Notes: generated by a model from the letters alone, not told the origin. A stretch of DNA of 64,000 bases from Nitrososphaerota archaeon (GCA_027886865.1 JAPCJR010000006.1:6649-70648), one strand, 5' to 3'; numbered from the stretch's first letter, positions 35,713-43,740 are shown. Translations and numbers: made by a program.

Positions 35713-36326
35713 GCTCGTCCGAACTCCGGAGGATGAACAAGCTCAGGCAGGTGATGAGGCTCTCCGCCAGGGGCAACGGGATGGCGGCCTCCCTCGTCGA
35801 GACGTTCAGGGGGAGCCGGTTGCCAGCCGAGCTGAGCGCGGTGCGCTCCATCCTCCTTGGGAGGCCGCTCGAAGAATCTGTGGGGTCGATGATGGCAGCG
35901 GACGACCGCAGCAGCGACCTGCTCATCTATCTGGTCCAGCAGGCGAAGATAGACGCGCCGGAGGCGAGCCGAAGGGCAGACAAGCTGGCGCTGCTCTTCG
36001 AGCACTGGGTGAGGGCGAAGCAGGACAGGATCGTCGAACAGCGGATAATGGAGACGCGGAGCATCATGGTCTCGGCGATACTGGGTGGGGTCACCGCGAT
36101 GGCGGCGGCGCTCGCGCCAGCGCTCTCGACGTTCCAGCTCACCTTCGCCCAGCTGCAGCCATCACCGGCCTACACGGAGTACCTCGGGCTGCTCTTCGTG
36201 ATACCGGGAGCGCTCTTTCTCGGACTCTTCTTCTCGCCCCGACGCGCTCTCCTGAACATGGCGATATCGGGCGCCGCCTACCTGATGGTCGTCTACTTTT
36301 TCGCGCCTCTAGTGGTCTCCATCTAG
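35709..36326 (+). CDS. GspF/TadC-like platform protein, C-terminal half
   Basis: A 205-residue protein from a GTG that overlaps the previous stop (GTGA). A soluble helical domain (about 1-110) resembles a second T2SSF unit. Three TM helices follow (SAILGGVTAMAAALAPALS; LLFVIPGALFLGLFF; MAISGAAYLMVVYFF). With the preceding gene it would make a complete membrane platform in two pieces. Confidence 0.75.
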   Translation: MSSSELRRMNKLRQVMRLSARGNGMAASLVETFRGSRLPAELSAVRSILLGRPLEESVGSMMAADDRSSDLLIYLVQQAKIDAPEASRRADKLALLFEHWVRAKQDRIVEQRIMETRSIMVSAILGGVTAMAAALAPALSTFQLTFAQLQPSPAYTEYLGLLFVIPGALFLGLFFSPRRALLNMAISGAAYLMVVYFFAPLVVSI

Positions 36327-36336
36327 ACGATTGGTC

Positions 36337-36346
36337 GTTAAATATC
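36337..36346 (+). promoter_or_regulatory. TATA box of the mini-pilin gene
   Basis: GTTAAATATC lies 19-28 bp before the ATG at 36365, giving the pilin its own leaderless transcript within the cluster, as suits a structural subunit made in excess. Confidence 0.55.
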
Positions 36347-36364
36347 GCACCGCGCTATATCTCG

Positions 36365-36580
36365 ATGATCGAGAAGATATTCAGGCGGCTCAACAAAGAC
36401 AGAAGGGCGGCGCAGTTGATCGAGGAGGCGCTGCTCCTCTCTGTGGCGCTCGTGGCTCTATCCCTGCTGGTGGGTGGAGTCGACTCGATTCTCAAACAGG
36501 CAGGCACTTTCACATCGGGCATCTGGACCTCGATATCGTCGACCCTCAACAACCTATTCAGCTCCGCCTTTCAGTGGTGA
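36365..36580 (+). CDS. Flp-like mini-pilin
   Basis: A 71-residue protein. A charged N-terminus (MIEKIFRRLNKDRRAAQ) precedes LIEEALLLSVALVALSLLVG, a hydrophobic helix with the early Glu typical of Flp/type IV pilins, and a short Ser/Thr tail. Size and layout match the Flp major pilin of Tad systems. Its stop TGA overlaps the GTG start of the HerA-like gene. Confidence 0.7.
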   Translation: MIEKIFRRLNKDRRAAQLIEEALLLSVALVALSLLVGGVDSILKQAGTFTSGIWTSISSTLNNLFSSAFQW

Positions 36581-38334
36581 TTCCGGTGAGCGCTGAGACG
36601 GACGGCGGAATCCTGTCCAAGATCAAGTGGAAGGTCAGGAACGCCCTCCCGATAAAGGTCGATTCGATCGGGATCGTCGAGAGCCGCTACCTGGCCATGT
36701 TCAGGGGGGACAGCGCCCGTCTTTTCTCCCTGCTCAGGGTCGGGCTGTCCGAGACCGTCGATGACGCGAGACTGGACTACTCTACCGCGGTCAGGATCAC
36801 CCTGCAACAGCAGAGGATGAAGGGGCTCTTCGACGGCCTCCACCGGTCCAAGATACCGTTCCTGTACCTCATCCTAGTCAAGCCAGGAGAGCAGGGTGAC
36901 GACGACAACCAGGTCTTCGAGTTCGACCTCGTCGTGGGCACTTGGTTGGACGTCAAGTCCAAGGAGGCCCAGGCCTCGATGCCGGCGCTGGAACAGAACG
37001 CCAGCGTACTGGCTGCGACGCTAGCGGTCGGCGTGCCCAACTCCGCCGTGAGAAGGCTGACCCGGAACGAGCTGAGGGACTTCGCACAGAACCTCCTGCA
37101 GCCGACCGAGCCGAAGCTCTCGCAGGTGGCCGACTCCTCCACGATCAGCAGGCTCGAATCGTTCGACGGGCGCAGCCCGATGGTCCAAAACTCCTCGAGC
37201 GCGCCGGACTTCTACATCCCCAACTCCGCCGAGTCGGGGACGAGTGGGATCCTGCTGGGCAAGGTCCGGACGCGCTCCGGAACCTTCCACGAGTTCCGGC
37301 TTCAGCTCGACGACCTGAGGAGGCACACCACGATAATAGGGATGACCGGGGCGGGTAAGTCGACCAGCGCGTCCGTGATAGTGCGGCAGGTGGCGGGGAT
37401 GGGGCTCCCGGTGATGGTCCTCGACTGGCACAACGAGCACGGGGACCTGATCAGGTCCATAGGGGGCCAGGTCCTGGCCCCGGGCAAGGACCAGTTCACG
37501 ATCAACCCGCTCGACATGACCTCGGCCACGGACCCGATAGAGCACATCGCCATGATAACCGACATCTTCTCAGACATCTACCATTTCACGCACCCACAGG
37601 CCTACATGTTCAGGAACACGTTGCAGCGCTGTCTCGGGGAGACGTCGGAGAACGAGGTCCCCACTCTCTCTTCGCTGGTGAAGGTGATCGAGTCGTGGCC
37701 CCTCAGGTCGGCGTATGACAACGAGACAAAGGTGGCCCTCCTCAGGAGGCTCGTCCCGCTCACCGAGGGGCAGGTCGGAAGGGCGCTCAACGGGCCGTCG
37801 AGCCACACGGTCGACGAGCTGCTTGACAAGGTGCTGTCAGTCGAACTGGGCCACATAAGAGACATACAGACCAGGACGATCTTCGTGGACATACTGCTGA
37901 AGATGATCTACGAGTACAGGGTCAGCAGAAGGGGCAAGATGGAGCACCTGCTCGTCGTGGAAGAAGCCAGGAACGTGGCGCCGGTCAGGAGGGAGGAAGA
38001 CCCGCCGAGCGTCGGCGAAAGGATGATCTCGGAGCTGCGGAAGTTCGGCGAGGCGATAGTGTTCGTGGCGCAGTTCCCGACGCAGGTGGCATCCGAGGTG
38101 ATAAAGAACTCAGGGGTGAGGGTCATCCACAGGGTATCGTGGGCGGAGGACCTGAAGCTGATAGGCGACGCCCTGAACCTGAACAAGGAGCAGCTGGCGC
38201 ACGTGGCGAACCTGGGCGTCGGCGAGGCGGTCATCAGCCTCACGAGGCTCCAGAACCCGATATTGGTTCAGGTCGACGCAGGCTCCGTCCTCGGCGTCGA
38301 GAGGAGGGACCTGAGCTTGGTCGAGGAGTCGTAG
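36577..38334 (+). CDS. HerA/VirB4-like hexameric ATPase
   Basis: About 585 residues from a GTG that overlaps the mini-pilin stop. The N-terminal region (about 1-240) has no clear match. The motor domain has Walker A GMTGAGKST (about residue 256), Walker B LLVVEEAR and the HerA-type block FVAQFPTQVASEVIKN followed by RVSWAEDLKLIGDALNL. HerA relatives are ring-shaped DNA pumps (HerA-NurA) or conjugation/DNA-import motors (VirB4, CedB). No nurA, mre11 or rad50 is nearby; the partners here are pilus genes. The 3' end overlaps the AK6-like gene by 67 bases. Confidence 0.85.
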   Translation: MIPVSAETDGGILSKIKWKVRNALPIKVDSIGIVESRYLAMFRGDSARLFSLLRVGLSETVDDARLDYSTAVRITLQQQRMKGLFDGLHRSKIPFLYLILVKPGEQGDDDNQVFEFDLVVGTWLDVKSKEAQASMPALEQNASVLAATLAVGVPNSAVRRLTRNELRDFAQNLLQPTEPKLSQVADSSTISRLESFDGRSPMVQNSSSAPDFYIPNSAESGTSGILLGKVRTRSGTFHEFRLQLDDLRRHTTIIGMTGAGKSTSASVIVRQVAGMGLPVMVLDWHNEHGDLIRSIGGQVLAPGKDQFTINPLDMTSATDPIEHIAMITDIFSDIYHFTHPQAYMFRNTLQRCLGETSENEVPTLSSLVKVIESWPLRSAYDNETKVALLRRLVPLTEGQVGRALNGPSSHTVDELLDKVLSVELGHIRDIQTRTIFVDILLKMIYEYRVSRRGKMEHLLVVEEARNVAPVRREEDPPSVGERMISELRKFGEAIVFVAQFPTQVASEVIKNSGVRVIHRVSWAEDLKLIGDALNLNKEQLAHVANLGVGEAVISLTRLQNPILVQVDAGSVLGVERRDLSLVEES

Positions 38335-38837
38335 TCGAGCGTCCAGTCGATCCAGGGCCCCGCGTGGACGGCCCTGGCCGTATAGTCATCGGCGATCTTC
38401 CGAGCCACGGACGCCGGCTTCGAACCTGTCGTGTCGTACTCATGGACTGCACCGGCGCCGAACGCGCTGACGCTCGCATCGAGCACGACTCCGATGAGCT
38501 CTGCCTCGACGTTTTCGATGACCTTCTCGTGGGAATAGCCGCGGGCGGTCAGCCGGCTCTTGAGCTCAGCGGGCTCGCAACGGATGACGGCGACAAAGTC
38601 CGGCTCGCCCTTTCGTAGGACGTCGGGGGCCAGGTGGCCGAACACGACGGCGTGCGAGAGGTCGTTCTTCAGGAGCTTTGACCTGAGCTTCCTCAGGTCG
38701 ACCCTGTACCCTCCTTTTGTCTTGCTAGCAGCGTCCTCGAGAGCGACGGCGTTCACGTCTATCAGGCGCGACTTCGTGAGTCCAGCGAGGAGCGGGGCGA
38801 TGGACTTCTTCCCGGTCCCCGGCGACCCGGTGAGCAC
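38268..38837 (-). CDS. AK6/Fap7-type adenylate kinase
   Basis: A 189-residue P-loop kinase with Walker A GSPGTGKKS at residues 4-12, followed by the AK6-type DLRKLRSKL and VVFGHLAPD segments and CEPAELKSRL (lid Arg). In archaea and eukaryotes this family acts as a broad nucleoside monophosphate kinase and helps mature the small ribosomal subunit. The frame begins only three residues before the P-loop strand, as is usual for the family. Confidence 0.8.
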   Translation of the reverse strand: MLTGSPGTGKKSIAPLLAGLTKSRLIDVNAVALEDAASKTKGGYRVDLRKLRSKLLKNDLSHAVVFGHLAPDVLRKGEPDFVAVIRCEPAELKSRLTARGYSHEKVIENVEAELIGVVLDASVSAFGAGAVHEYDTTGSKPASVARKIADDYTARAVHAGPWIDWTLDYDSSTKLRSLLSTPRTEPAST

Positions 38838-38971
38838 CAGCAGGCCCGTGTTCTTCAGCCTCGTCTCACCGGGCTTTGAAAGCGCCTTCGCAGTTAATTA
38901 AGCCTGCGGGGCGCGACTGGCTCCGGGCGGGTCCGGAGCGGAGGGGTCCGGCCGGAGTGGCCGGATGCAGG

Positions 38972-39133
38972 CTACTTGCCCGTCACGACGTTCTTGCCTT
39001 GATAGAGTCTTACCCCTACCACGACGACGGCGGCGATGATCAGGATGTTGATCAGCTCGCCTCCGATGCCCCCGATTATCCCGAGGAGCCACAGCGCGAC
39101 CAGAACTAAGGCTACGGTCCAGAAAAGGTCCAA
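38972..39133 (-). CDS. Small two-TM protein, lmo0937/DUF5670-like
   Basis: A 53-residue ORF from a TTG at 39133, MDLFWTVALVLVALWLLGII followed by GGIGGELINILIIAAVVVVG. The pattern of a WLLG helix, a GGIGG turn and a second helix matches the short lmo0937-type membrane family of bacteria and archaea, often linked to stress. Function unknown. Confidence 0.7.
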   Translation of the reverse strand: MDLFWTVALVLVALWLLGIIGGIGGELINILIIAAVVVVGVRLYQGKNVVTGK

Positions 39134-39146
39134 GCTAGGTCAGCTC

Positions 39147-39274
39147 TTAGAAGTGCAGCCCGGCAAACCCGAAGAACGCGAGCACCGCGACCACGAGTAC
39201 GACCAAGACCACGACCCAAGGCCTCCTATTGCTTTCCTGCTTGTCCCCAGCGGGAAATCGATGTTATTTGACAT
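39147..39274 (-). pseudogene. Small single-TM protein gene with a one-base frameshift
   Basis: From the ATG at 39274 the frame reads MSNNIDFPLG and then leaves the track. In the next frame it continues GDKQESNRRPWVVVL and a hydrophobic helix ending FAGLHF then stop. The two join if the four-C run at 39245-39248 (G on the coding strand) had five bases. A TATATCGAATC element lies about 25 bp upstream of the ATG. Either a real lesion or a homopolymer base-call error. Confidence 0.5.
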
Positions 39275-39495
39275 ACTATTGTAATACGTGATTCGATATA
39301 TACACATTTACATATGTTGGCGACACATTTCAATATATCCGATTCGGTCATGAAAAACGAGCGTATTGCTCACGGCAGGGTGTCGATTGCAGCGAAACGG
39401 GACGCTCGGGAATCGCAGGCTGCATCGGCTCGACGTCCTCGTCTCTTGCTATCGGATAAATACAACTCGAGCCGACGACTCAGAAGGCGAGTGTC

Positions 39496-39699
39496 TTGAG
39501 CGTCGACGACCCTAAGGAATCAGAGGAGGAATCTAAGGCGATAGAACAGGAGCGCGAAGAAGCGGCCGAACCGACGGTCGAATCGGAAGAGGAAGCAGAA
39601 TCAGAAGAGATGGAGGACGAAACTGAAGAAGAATCGGAAGAGCACGAGTCTGAAGAGATCGAAGACAGGGAGGATGGGACCTTGAGCGATAATAAATGA
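39496..39699 (+). CDS. Acidic low-complexity microprotein
   Basis: A 67-residue ORF from a TTG, MSVDDPKESEEESKAIEQER onward, about half Glu plus Asp, with no hydrophobic core. It is probably disordered. A GATAAATAC element lies about 35-43 bp upstream. It shares the MSVDD/MSVED opening and acid run with the 30-residue ORF at 47274-47366. It could bind nucleic-acid-binding proteins or metal; function unknown. Low complexity makes coding status uncertain. Confidence 0.45.
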   Translation: MSVDDPKESEEESKAIEQEREEAAEPTVESEEEAESEEMEDETEEESEEHESEEIEDREDGTLSDNK

Positions 39700-39773
39700 G
39701 GTGGGCCAGGGGGCAAGACGATAAGAGAGAACCTGTTGGCGATGCCTCAGGCTCCCTTGTTTGATCAGGGGGG

Positions 39774-40088
39774 TCACGGATGTGGATATACCACTACGTA
39801 ACCGTAGTCCAGTGAGAAGCTAGCGCAAGACAGTGAGCTACACCCTGCAAATATCGTTGCGCCCGTACCAGCGGCCGCTATCGTGAGTGCCTGCTGAGAG
39901 GTGTCTGGAGTCGCGAATTGACCAGGTCCCGGAATGGTCGGTGTTCCGCCACCAACTTCCTCGGCGACGAGGAGAGGAGACCCATCACCACGAAACCGAA
40001 GGAAGTCACCGCTTGACTCCCCTGTTCGAATCTCATCGGCCCCACCAGGTATGCCATTCAAATCCGCGTCTTTCATTAGGCCGGACAC
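39774..40088 (-). CDS. Uncertain hypothetical ORF
   Basis: A 104-residue frame, MSGLMKDADLNGIPGGADEI onward, that begins 15 bases after the stop of the HTH regulator. It is Gly/Ser/Thr-rich with a CSSLSC motif near the end and no TM helix. Nothing is recognised and base use is mixed, so it may be non-coding or the tail of a decayed surface protein. Confidence 0.25.
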   Translation of the reverse strand: MSGLMKDADLNGIPGGADEIRTGESSGDFLRFRGDGSPLLVAEEVGGGTPTIPGPGQFATPDTSQQALTIAAAGTGATIFAGCSSLSCASFSLDYGYVVVYPHP

Positions 40089-40102
40089 GCGCTCAGAGTG
40101 GC

Positions 40103-40849
40103 CTAGTGAGGCAGGCCCATGCGGCGACTCCCTTTCGTTCCCGTGGAATCCTGCCGGGCCGGGGTCATGCTGATGTACGGGGCGATGGAGCGGAGGACCT
40201 TCCCCTCGGCCTTCCGCAGGTGCTCCTCATACGTGGTCCTCGGGAGCCTGAGTTTGCTGGCCATCTCCTCTGAGGTCGTCTTCTTTGGAACTTGGTAGTA
40301 CCCGTTCTCGAGTGCAAAAACCAGCGCCTGAACCTGCTTCTTCGTAAGGCCGCCAAAGAGCGCGGCGGTCGAGACTAGCATCGTCTCCTTGACCGCTCCC
40401 GAAGGTATCGAACGGCGGGAGATTATCTCGACTTTGCAGAAGGTCTCGAGTTCCACCAAGAGTTTCCTCATTTCCTTCTCGCTGAAGGAGATGAGTCGGT
40501 AATACTCCCAGCCCCCCTTGAATGTGGTGGGTTGGAGCGCCAGACAGTTGTACTTCTCGAAGACCGGGCTCACAGGGGTTGGGACGTTGTCGCATCCGCA
40601 GCGCGAGACGACGATCTGGACGTTGCGGTTGCTGTTCCACTTTCGGATTACTTTGCTCTGCAGGGCCTTCTCGAGCGACTTGATGTCTTTCTGAAGACCG
40701 TCGAACACCGCCGGGTCGTCGGAGGAAATTTCCATGACGTCGTTCACGTTGTTGCACCAGGAGGCTATCAGTAGCGCGGGATTGTTCTTCGAGAGTTCGT
40801 TGAAGGGACAGTCATGCTGCAACCTTAGTGCCGTCTCCTGCAGAGTCAT
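40103..40849 (-). CDS. Bat-type (HTH-10) transcriptional regulator
   Basis: A 248-residue protein. The C-terminal domain (about 165-220) has the HTH-10 signature LTKKQVQALVFALENGYY followed by TSEEMASKL and TTYEEHLRKAE. The N-terminal sensory region has six scattered Cys (DCPF, SWCN, RCGCD, YNC, FCK) that could sense redox or metal. Members of this family respond to oxygen, light or metabolites in archaea. A TTTATAG element (40874-40881) sits about 25 bp before the ATG, next to palindromes that could be its own operator. Confidence 0.82.
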   Translation of the reverse strand: MTLQETALRLQHDCPFNELSKNNPALLIASWCNNVNDVMEISSDDPAVFDGLQKDIKSLEKALQSKVIRKWNSNRNVQIVVSRCGCDNVPTPVSPVFEKYNCLALQPTTFKGGWEYYRLISFSEKEMRKLLVELETFCKVEIISRRSIPSGAVKETMLVSTAALFGGLTKKQVQALVFALENGYYQVPKKTTSEEMASKLRLPRTTYEEHLRKAEGKVLRSIAPYISMTPARQDSTGTKGSRRMGLPH

Positions 40850-40873
40850 GATGCAGTCGGAGACGAGCCTCGG

Positions 40874-40881
40874 CTATAAAG
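40874..40881 (-). promoter_or_regulatory. TATA box of the HTH-10 regulator
   Basis: CTTTATAG on the minus strand, 25-32 bp before the ATG at 40849. Confidence 0.5.
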
Positions 40882-40884
40882 CAG

Positions 40885-40949
40885 GTGCCGGCGTGTGCCG
40901 GTCATCCGTCGGCCCGCCTCCGCCTCAGAATGCCGGCCTATGCCGGCAT
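40885..40949. repeat. Pair of GCCGGC palindromes in a divergent promoter region
   Basis: Two copies of ATGCCGGC-N4-GCCGGCAT type lie 24 bp apart. The second (40930-40949) is a perfect inverted repeat with 8-base arms and a CTAT spacer. The first (40885-40905) is GTGCCGGC-GTGT-GCCGGTCAT with one mismatch or insertion. They lie between the regulator TATA box and the divergent gene at 40996. They may be operator sites, or a dispersed palindromic repeat. Confidence 0.55.
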
Positions 40950-40995
40950 CAAGGATATGCGGGGCGAATCCTCCAGCATCTTTTGGCGAAAACAC

Positions 40996-41334
40996 ATGAA
41001 AGCAATCAACGGTAAAATGCAATTGGTGATCAAGAGCGAAAAGGTGCGCAGGTTCATAGAGTTCGAGGTACCGCTGATGACGCCTCGCGGGAAGGTCGGT
41101 GCGGAAAAAAAGCGAGCGATAGTGTACGACTACGTGCTCGACGAAACACAGAAGCTAGCGTTGAATGAGGCACGGGAGTTGGCGAGAGAGCGGGGCCTCG
41201 CTCTCAAAGTGACCGACCTTTCGCGACAGGGTTTTCTCAGGCGAATTGTAGCTTTGGGCATGGACAGAATCGGTGGACACGTTTGGTCACGTTCGAACTC
41301 TTTATTGGCTGCACCTGACGACTGCCGGAGATAA
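40996..41334 (+). CDS. Conserved hypothetical protein
   Basis: A 112-residue frame, MKAINGKMQLVIKSEKVRRF onward, with a tidy middle region (AIVYDYVLDETQKLALNEAREL then ERGLALKVTDLS) that reads like alternating strand and helix of a small alpha/beta domain. The open frame extends to 40885, but that part is translated palindrome DNA. Divergent from the HTH-10 regulator and possibly its target. The last 25 residues look less structured. Function not recognised. Confidence 0.5.
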   Translation: MKAINGKMQLVIKSEKVRRFIEFEVPLMTPRGKVGAEKKRAIVYDYVLDETQKLALNEARELARERGLALKVTDLSRQGFLRRIVALGMDRIGGHVWSRSNSLLAAPDDCRR

Positions 41335-41392
41335 TCACTCAGACGGCGGATATCGACGAGTCTCGTCGGCCCCACCGCCTTCTCGATTTCCT

Positions 41393-41739
41393 TCAGGTCC
41401 GAACTCGCTTGGCGATCTTCCCCATGAAGTAAAGGCCGATAACGAGGAATCCAAAGAACGTCATCAGGAGGTACTCCTTGTCCGGCGGCGGAGTTATGTG
41501 CGCTACGTTGTCGTAGGTCTGGAACACGCCGCTCACTCCCCAGGAGTCGATGACCCCGAACTCGTAGGTATCGTTCAGGTCATCGGGAACGATAGCTCAT
41601 AGGACACTAAGTATCCAAGAGGGGACACGTCGACGAACCTCCAAGTCTTTGGCAGGATGCATGAACCTATCCCCAACCGAACCACACACGAACGTCCGTG
41701 AGGACCTTAGCCAGGTATGGTGTACCCTTTTGTCGCCAT
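41393..41739 (-). pseudogene. Decayed gene for a small membrane protein
   Basis: From an ATG at 41739 (25 bp after an ATCAAAAATC TATA-like element) the frame gives MATKGYTIPG then TAA. The sense continues in the next frame as KVLTDVRVWFGWG, and then in the third as DRFMHPAKDLEVRRRVPSWI, a TGA, and IVPDDLNDTYEFGVIDSWG. It ends with a TM helix (YLLMTFFGFLVIGLYFMG) and KIAKRVRT then stop. At least two frame changes and one in-frame stop are needed, so the gene is dead or the sequence is poor here. The flanks (41335-41392 and 41740-41865) show nothing else. Confidence 0.45.
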
Positions 41740-41865
41740 TATCACCTTACAGAACGCGATTTTTGATATGGAGTCAGGCGTCTCAACTTGATCCCACCAT
41801 ACGAACTTAATGCAACTCCAATATGACTTATTTGGATAAATGGAGCACAAAATGAGCTAATTAGA

Positions 41866-41940
41866 TGCCCCGAGCGGGATTTGAACCCGCGTCGCTACCT
41901 CGAGAGGGTAACATGCTTGACCGGTCTACACCATCGGGGC
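41866..41940 (-). tRNA. tRNA-Glu (anticodon CTC)
   Basis: 75 bases with acceptor arms GCCCCGA and TCGGGGC plus discriminator A. The GGTGTAG D-arm is typical of Glu/Asp tRNAs. The anticodon stem TTACC/GGTAG encloses CTCTCGA with CTC at 34-36, and the T arm is GCGGG-TTCAAAT-CCCGC. No intron and no encoded CCA. Confidence 0.95.
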
Positions 41941-42000
41941 AATCCGTGGTGCCCCCTTTGGACTAAGTGGATTAAAGCTTGCTTCCGCTGTTGGAGATGC

Positions 42001-42222
42001 TCAGGTCTTCAGTACCGCTTTGGCGGCAAGCTTCACGTCCGACGGCTTGACGGTCTTCCTGCCGGCGTGCTTGGCCATCTCGATGGCCTGCTTCGCCACC
42101 TGCGTCCCGATATCCTCGAGGACGGCTCTAAGCTCCATGGCCGCGTCGTCGCCAACTCTATCGGCACCCGCCTTCTTTATCAAGCGGTACACCGCTGCTA
42201 AGCCAAACTCAGACTCAGACAT
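42001..42222 (-). CDS. Archaeal histone
   Basis: A 73-residue histone-fold protein. The order is [20 protein letters not shown], a long central helix ([25 protein letters not shown]), the [16 protein letters not shown] segment and a short tail. This is the minimal HMf-like fold that dimerises and wraps DNA. A TTTAATTAT element at 42247-42256 is 25-34 bp upstream of the ATG, consistent with strong leaderless expression. Confidence 0.95.
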   Translation of the reverse strand: MSESEFGLAAVYRLIKKAGADRVGDDAAMELRAVLEDIGTQVAKQAIEMAKHAGRKTVKPSDVKLAAKAVLKT

Positions 42223-42246
42223 ACCGTTTCGAAGCAGACGGGGCAG

Positions 42247-42256
42247 ATAATTAAAC
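42247..42256 (-). promoter_or_regulatory. TATA box of the histone gene
   Basis: GTTTAATTAT on the minus strand, 25-34 bp before the histone ATG. Confidence 0.55.
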
Positions 42257-42415
42257 GTTTAGTGTCAAAACGATTGCATCTCACCTCCATTCCCGTTCGT
42301 CTGGATGATTTTCACCGTTTGACCCAAAGAGGTCAGGATAACGAGGAATATCCCGTGAGGGGTGTGGATTTGCGCCTCCACAGGAGATATATCGGTGCGG
42401 ACGGGGGGAAACCGC

Positions 42416-43147
42416 ATGAACCTCGTTGACGCTCACGTCCACCTCGCCAGTTACGGGAGCCACGCCGAGGTCATCGGAGCGGCGAAGGCAACGCGCACCA
42501 CGCTGCTCTCCTGTACGGTGAACGCCGCCGAGGCCACGGTGAACCTCGGACTCCGGGACGAGAATCCGGGAACGGTACGCTGCTTCCTGGGCGTACACCC
42601 GTCCGACGTCTCCGAAAAGCTTCCGAGCGACGTCCTCGGCGACCTGTTCAGCAAGGCCGACGGCGTAGGGGAGATCGGCCTGGACGCGAAATACTCCGAC
42701 GCTACCCCGGGCAGTCTGCAGATGAAGGCATTCCTCGACCAGCTCGGCGTCGCGGAGAGACTGGGAAAGCCGGTTGAGGTGCACAGCCGAGGCTCCGAGG
42801 CTGCCTGTCTGGCGGCGCTCACCAGCTTCAAACCGAAGTCTGTCCTCATGCATTGGTTCGAGGGAGAGGATGAGATTCGGGAGGTCGCTTCGAGAGGATA
42901 CTACGTCTCGGTCGGTCCGGCCATCCTCTACTCCAAGAAGATAAGGCGCATCGCTTCGTCTGCCCTAGGCGGCAGCCTGCTCACGGAGAGCGACGGGCCG
43001 GTGAGCTACAAGGCGCTGGGAGGCAGGAGCGGGCCCGCACTGGTCCCCAGCGTCGTTTTCCGTCTGGCTGAGACGAGAGGGACCTCGTTCGAGGACCAGG
43101 CGCGGGAGGTCGAGGGCAACCTGCACAGGTTCCTGAGCGGCACGTAG
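42416..43147 (+). CDS. TatD-family metal-dependent hydrolase
   Basis: A 243-residue TIM-barrel hydrolase. Metal and active-site motifs in order are VDAHVHL, GVHPSD, GEIGLDAKY, VEVHSRGS, HWFEG and TESDGP. These fit the TatD deoxyribonuclease family, and the length fits its archaeal members. The ATG at 42416 is preceded by a GATATAT element at 42385-42391. It probably acts as a Mg-dependent 3'-5' nuclease, but other substrates are possible. Confidence 0.87.
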   Translation: MNLVDAHVHLASYGSHAEVIGAAKATRTTLLSCTVNAAEATVNLGLRDENPGTVRCFLGVHPSDVSEKLPSDVLGDLFSKADGVGEIGLDAKYSDATPGSLQMKAFLDQLGVAERLGKPVEVHSRGSEAACLAALTSFKPKSVLMHWFEGEDEIREVASRGYYVSVGPAILYSKKIRRIASSALGGSLLTESDGPVSYKALGGRSGPALVPSVVFRLAETRGTSFEDQAREVEGNLHRFLSGT

Positions 43148-43158
43148 GCGGTCGCCCG

Positions 43159-43740
43159 TCAGGCGTACTTTCTCTTCGACGCCCATGCAACTATGGTGCC
43201 GATGTTGATCTCGTACTTGGTAACCGTGTACCCATATCCGTTCAGGATGGACTGCAGAAATGCGAAGGAGCACTCGGTCGACTCTATCCGTCTGCCGGCC
43301 CCGACGATGCTGATGTCTATCGAGTCTGGGACCCTTCCCCGCGTTATCTTGAGCTGCTTGAGCGGGAGGAGGAGAGCGAAGTCCTTCCCCAGGAGAGCGA
43401 GCTGGTCGATGTCCGCAGCCGCGATCTTGAGGATTCCAACGAGCCTGCTTCCAAGGTCGCTGAACATCTTCAGCAAACCCTCCTTGTCGTCGGCGTACTC
43501 CTTCGCGATGAGCTCATCCACGAAATCGGAGGGGAATGTGATCACGTCCACCTGCTTCAGCACGGCTACTGTCCTCCAGAGACCATAGAGCTCGGCCGGG
43601 TCTCCCCCTTCGGAGGATATCTTGGCCATGGTCGAGAGCGCTTCGTTGGCATACGCGAAAAGAGTCTTGTTCGACCGCTTCGCCTCTGAGGAGAACTCGT
43701 CGAATACCGCCTGGTCGACCGAGATGTTCGTCCGTGTCAT
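43159..43740 (-). CDS. Ribbon-helix-helix-like regulator with C-terminal effector domain
   Basis: A 193-residue protein. The N-terminus MTRTNISVDQAVFDEFSSEA followed by FAYANEALSTMAKI resembles a ribbon-helix-helix DNA-binding unit. The rest is an alpha/beta domain (about 80-193) with DSIDISIVGAGRRIESTECS and a closing NIGTIVAWASKRKYA. I do not recognise this domain. It is tail-to-tail with the TatD gene. DNA binding is likely; ligand and targets unknown. Confidence 0.6.
   Translation of the reverse strand: MTRTNISVDQAVFDEFSSEAKRSNKTLFAYANEALSTMAKISSEGGDPAELYGLWRTVAVLKQVDVITFPSDFVDELIAKEYADDKEGLLKMFSDLGSRLVGILKIAAADIDQLALLGKDFALLLPLKQLKITRGRVPDSIDISIVGAGRRIESTECSFAFLQSILNGYGYTVTKYEINIGTIVAWASKRKYA

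Noticed and set aside
36331..36576. N-terminal extension of the HerA-like protein
   Set aside because: This stretch is out-of-frame translation of the mini-pilin gene; the GTG overlapping the pilin stop is the sensible start.
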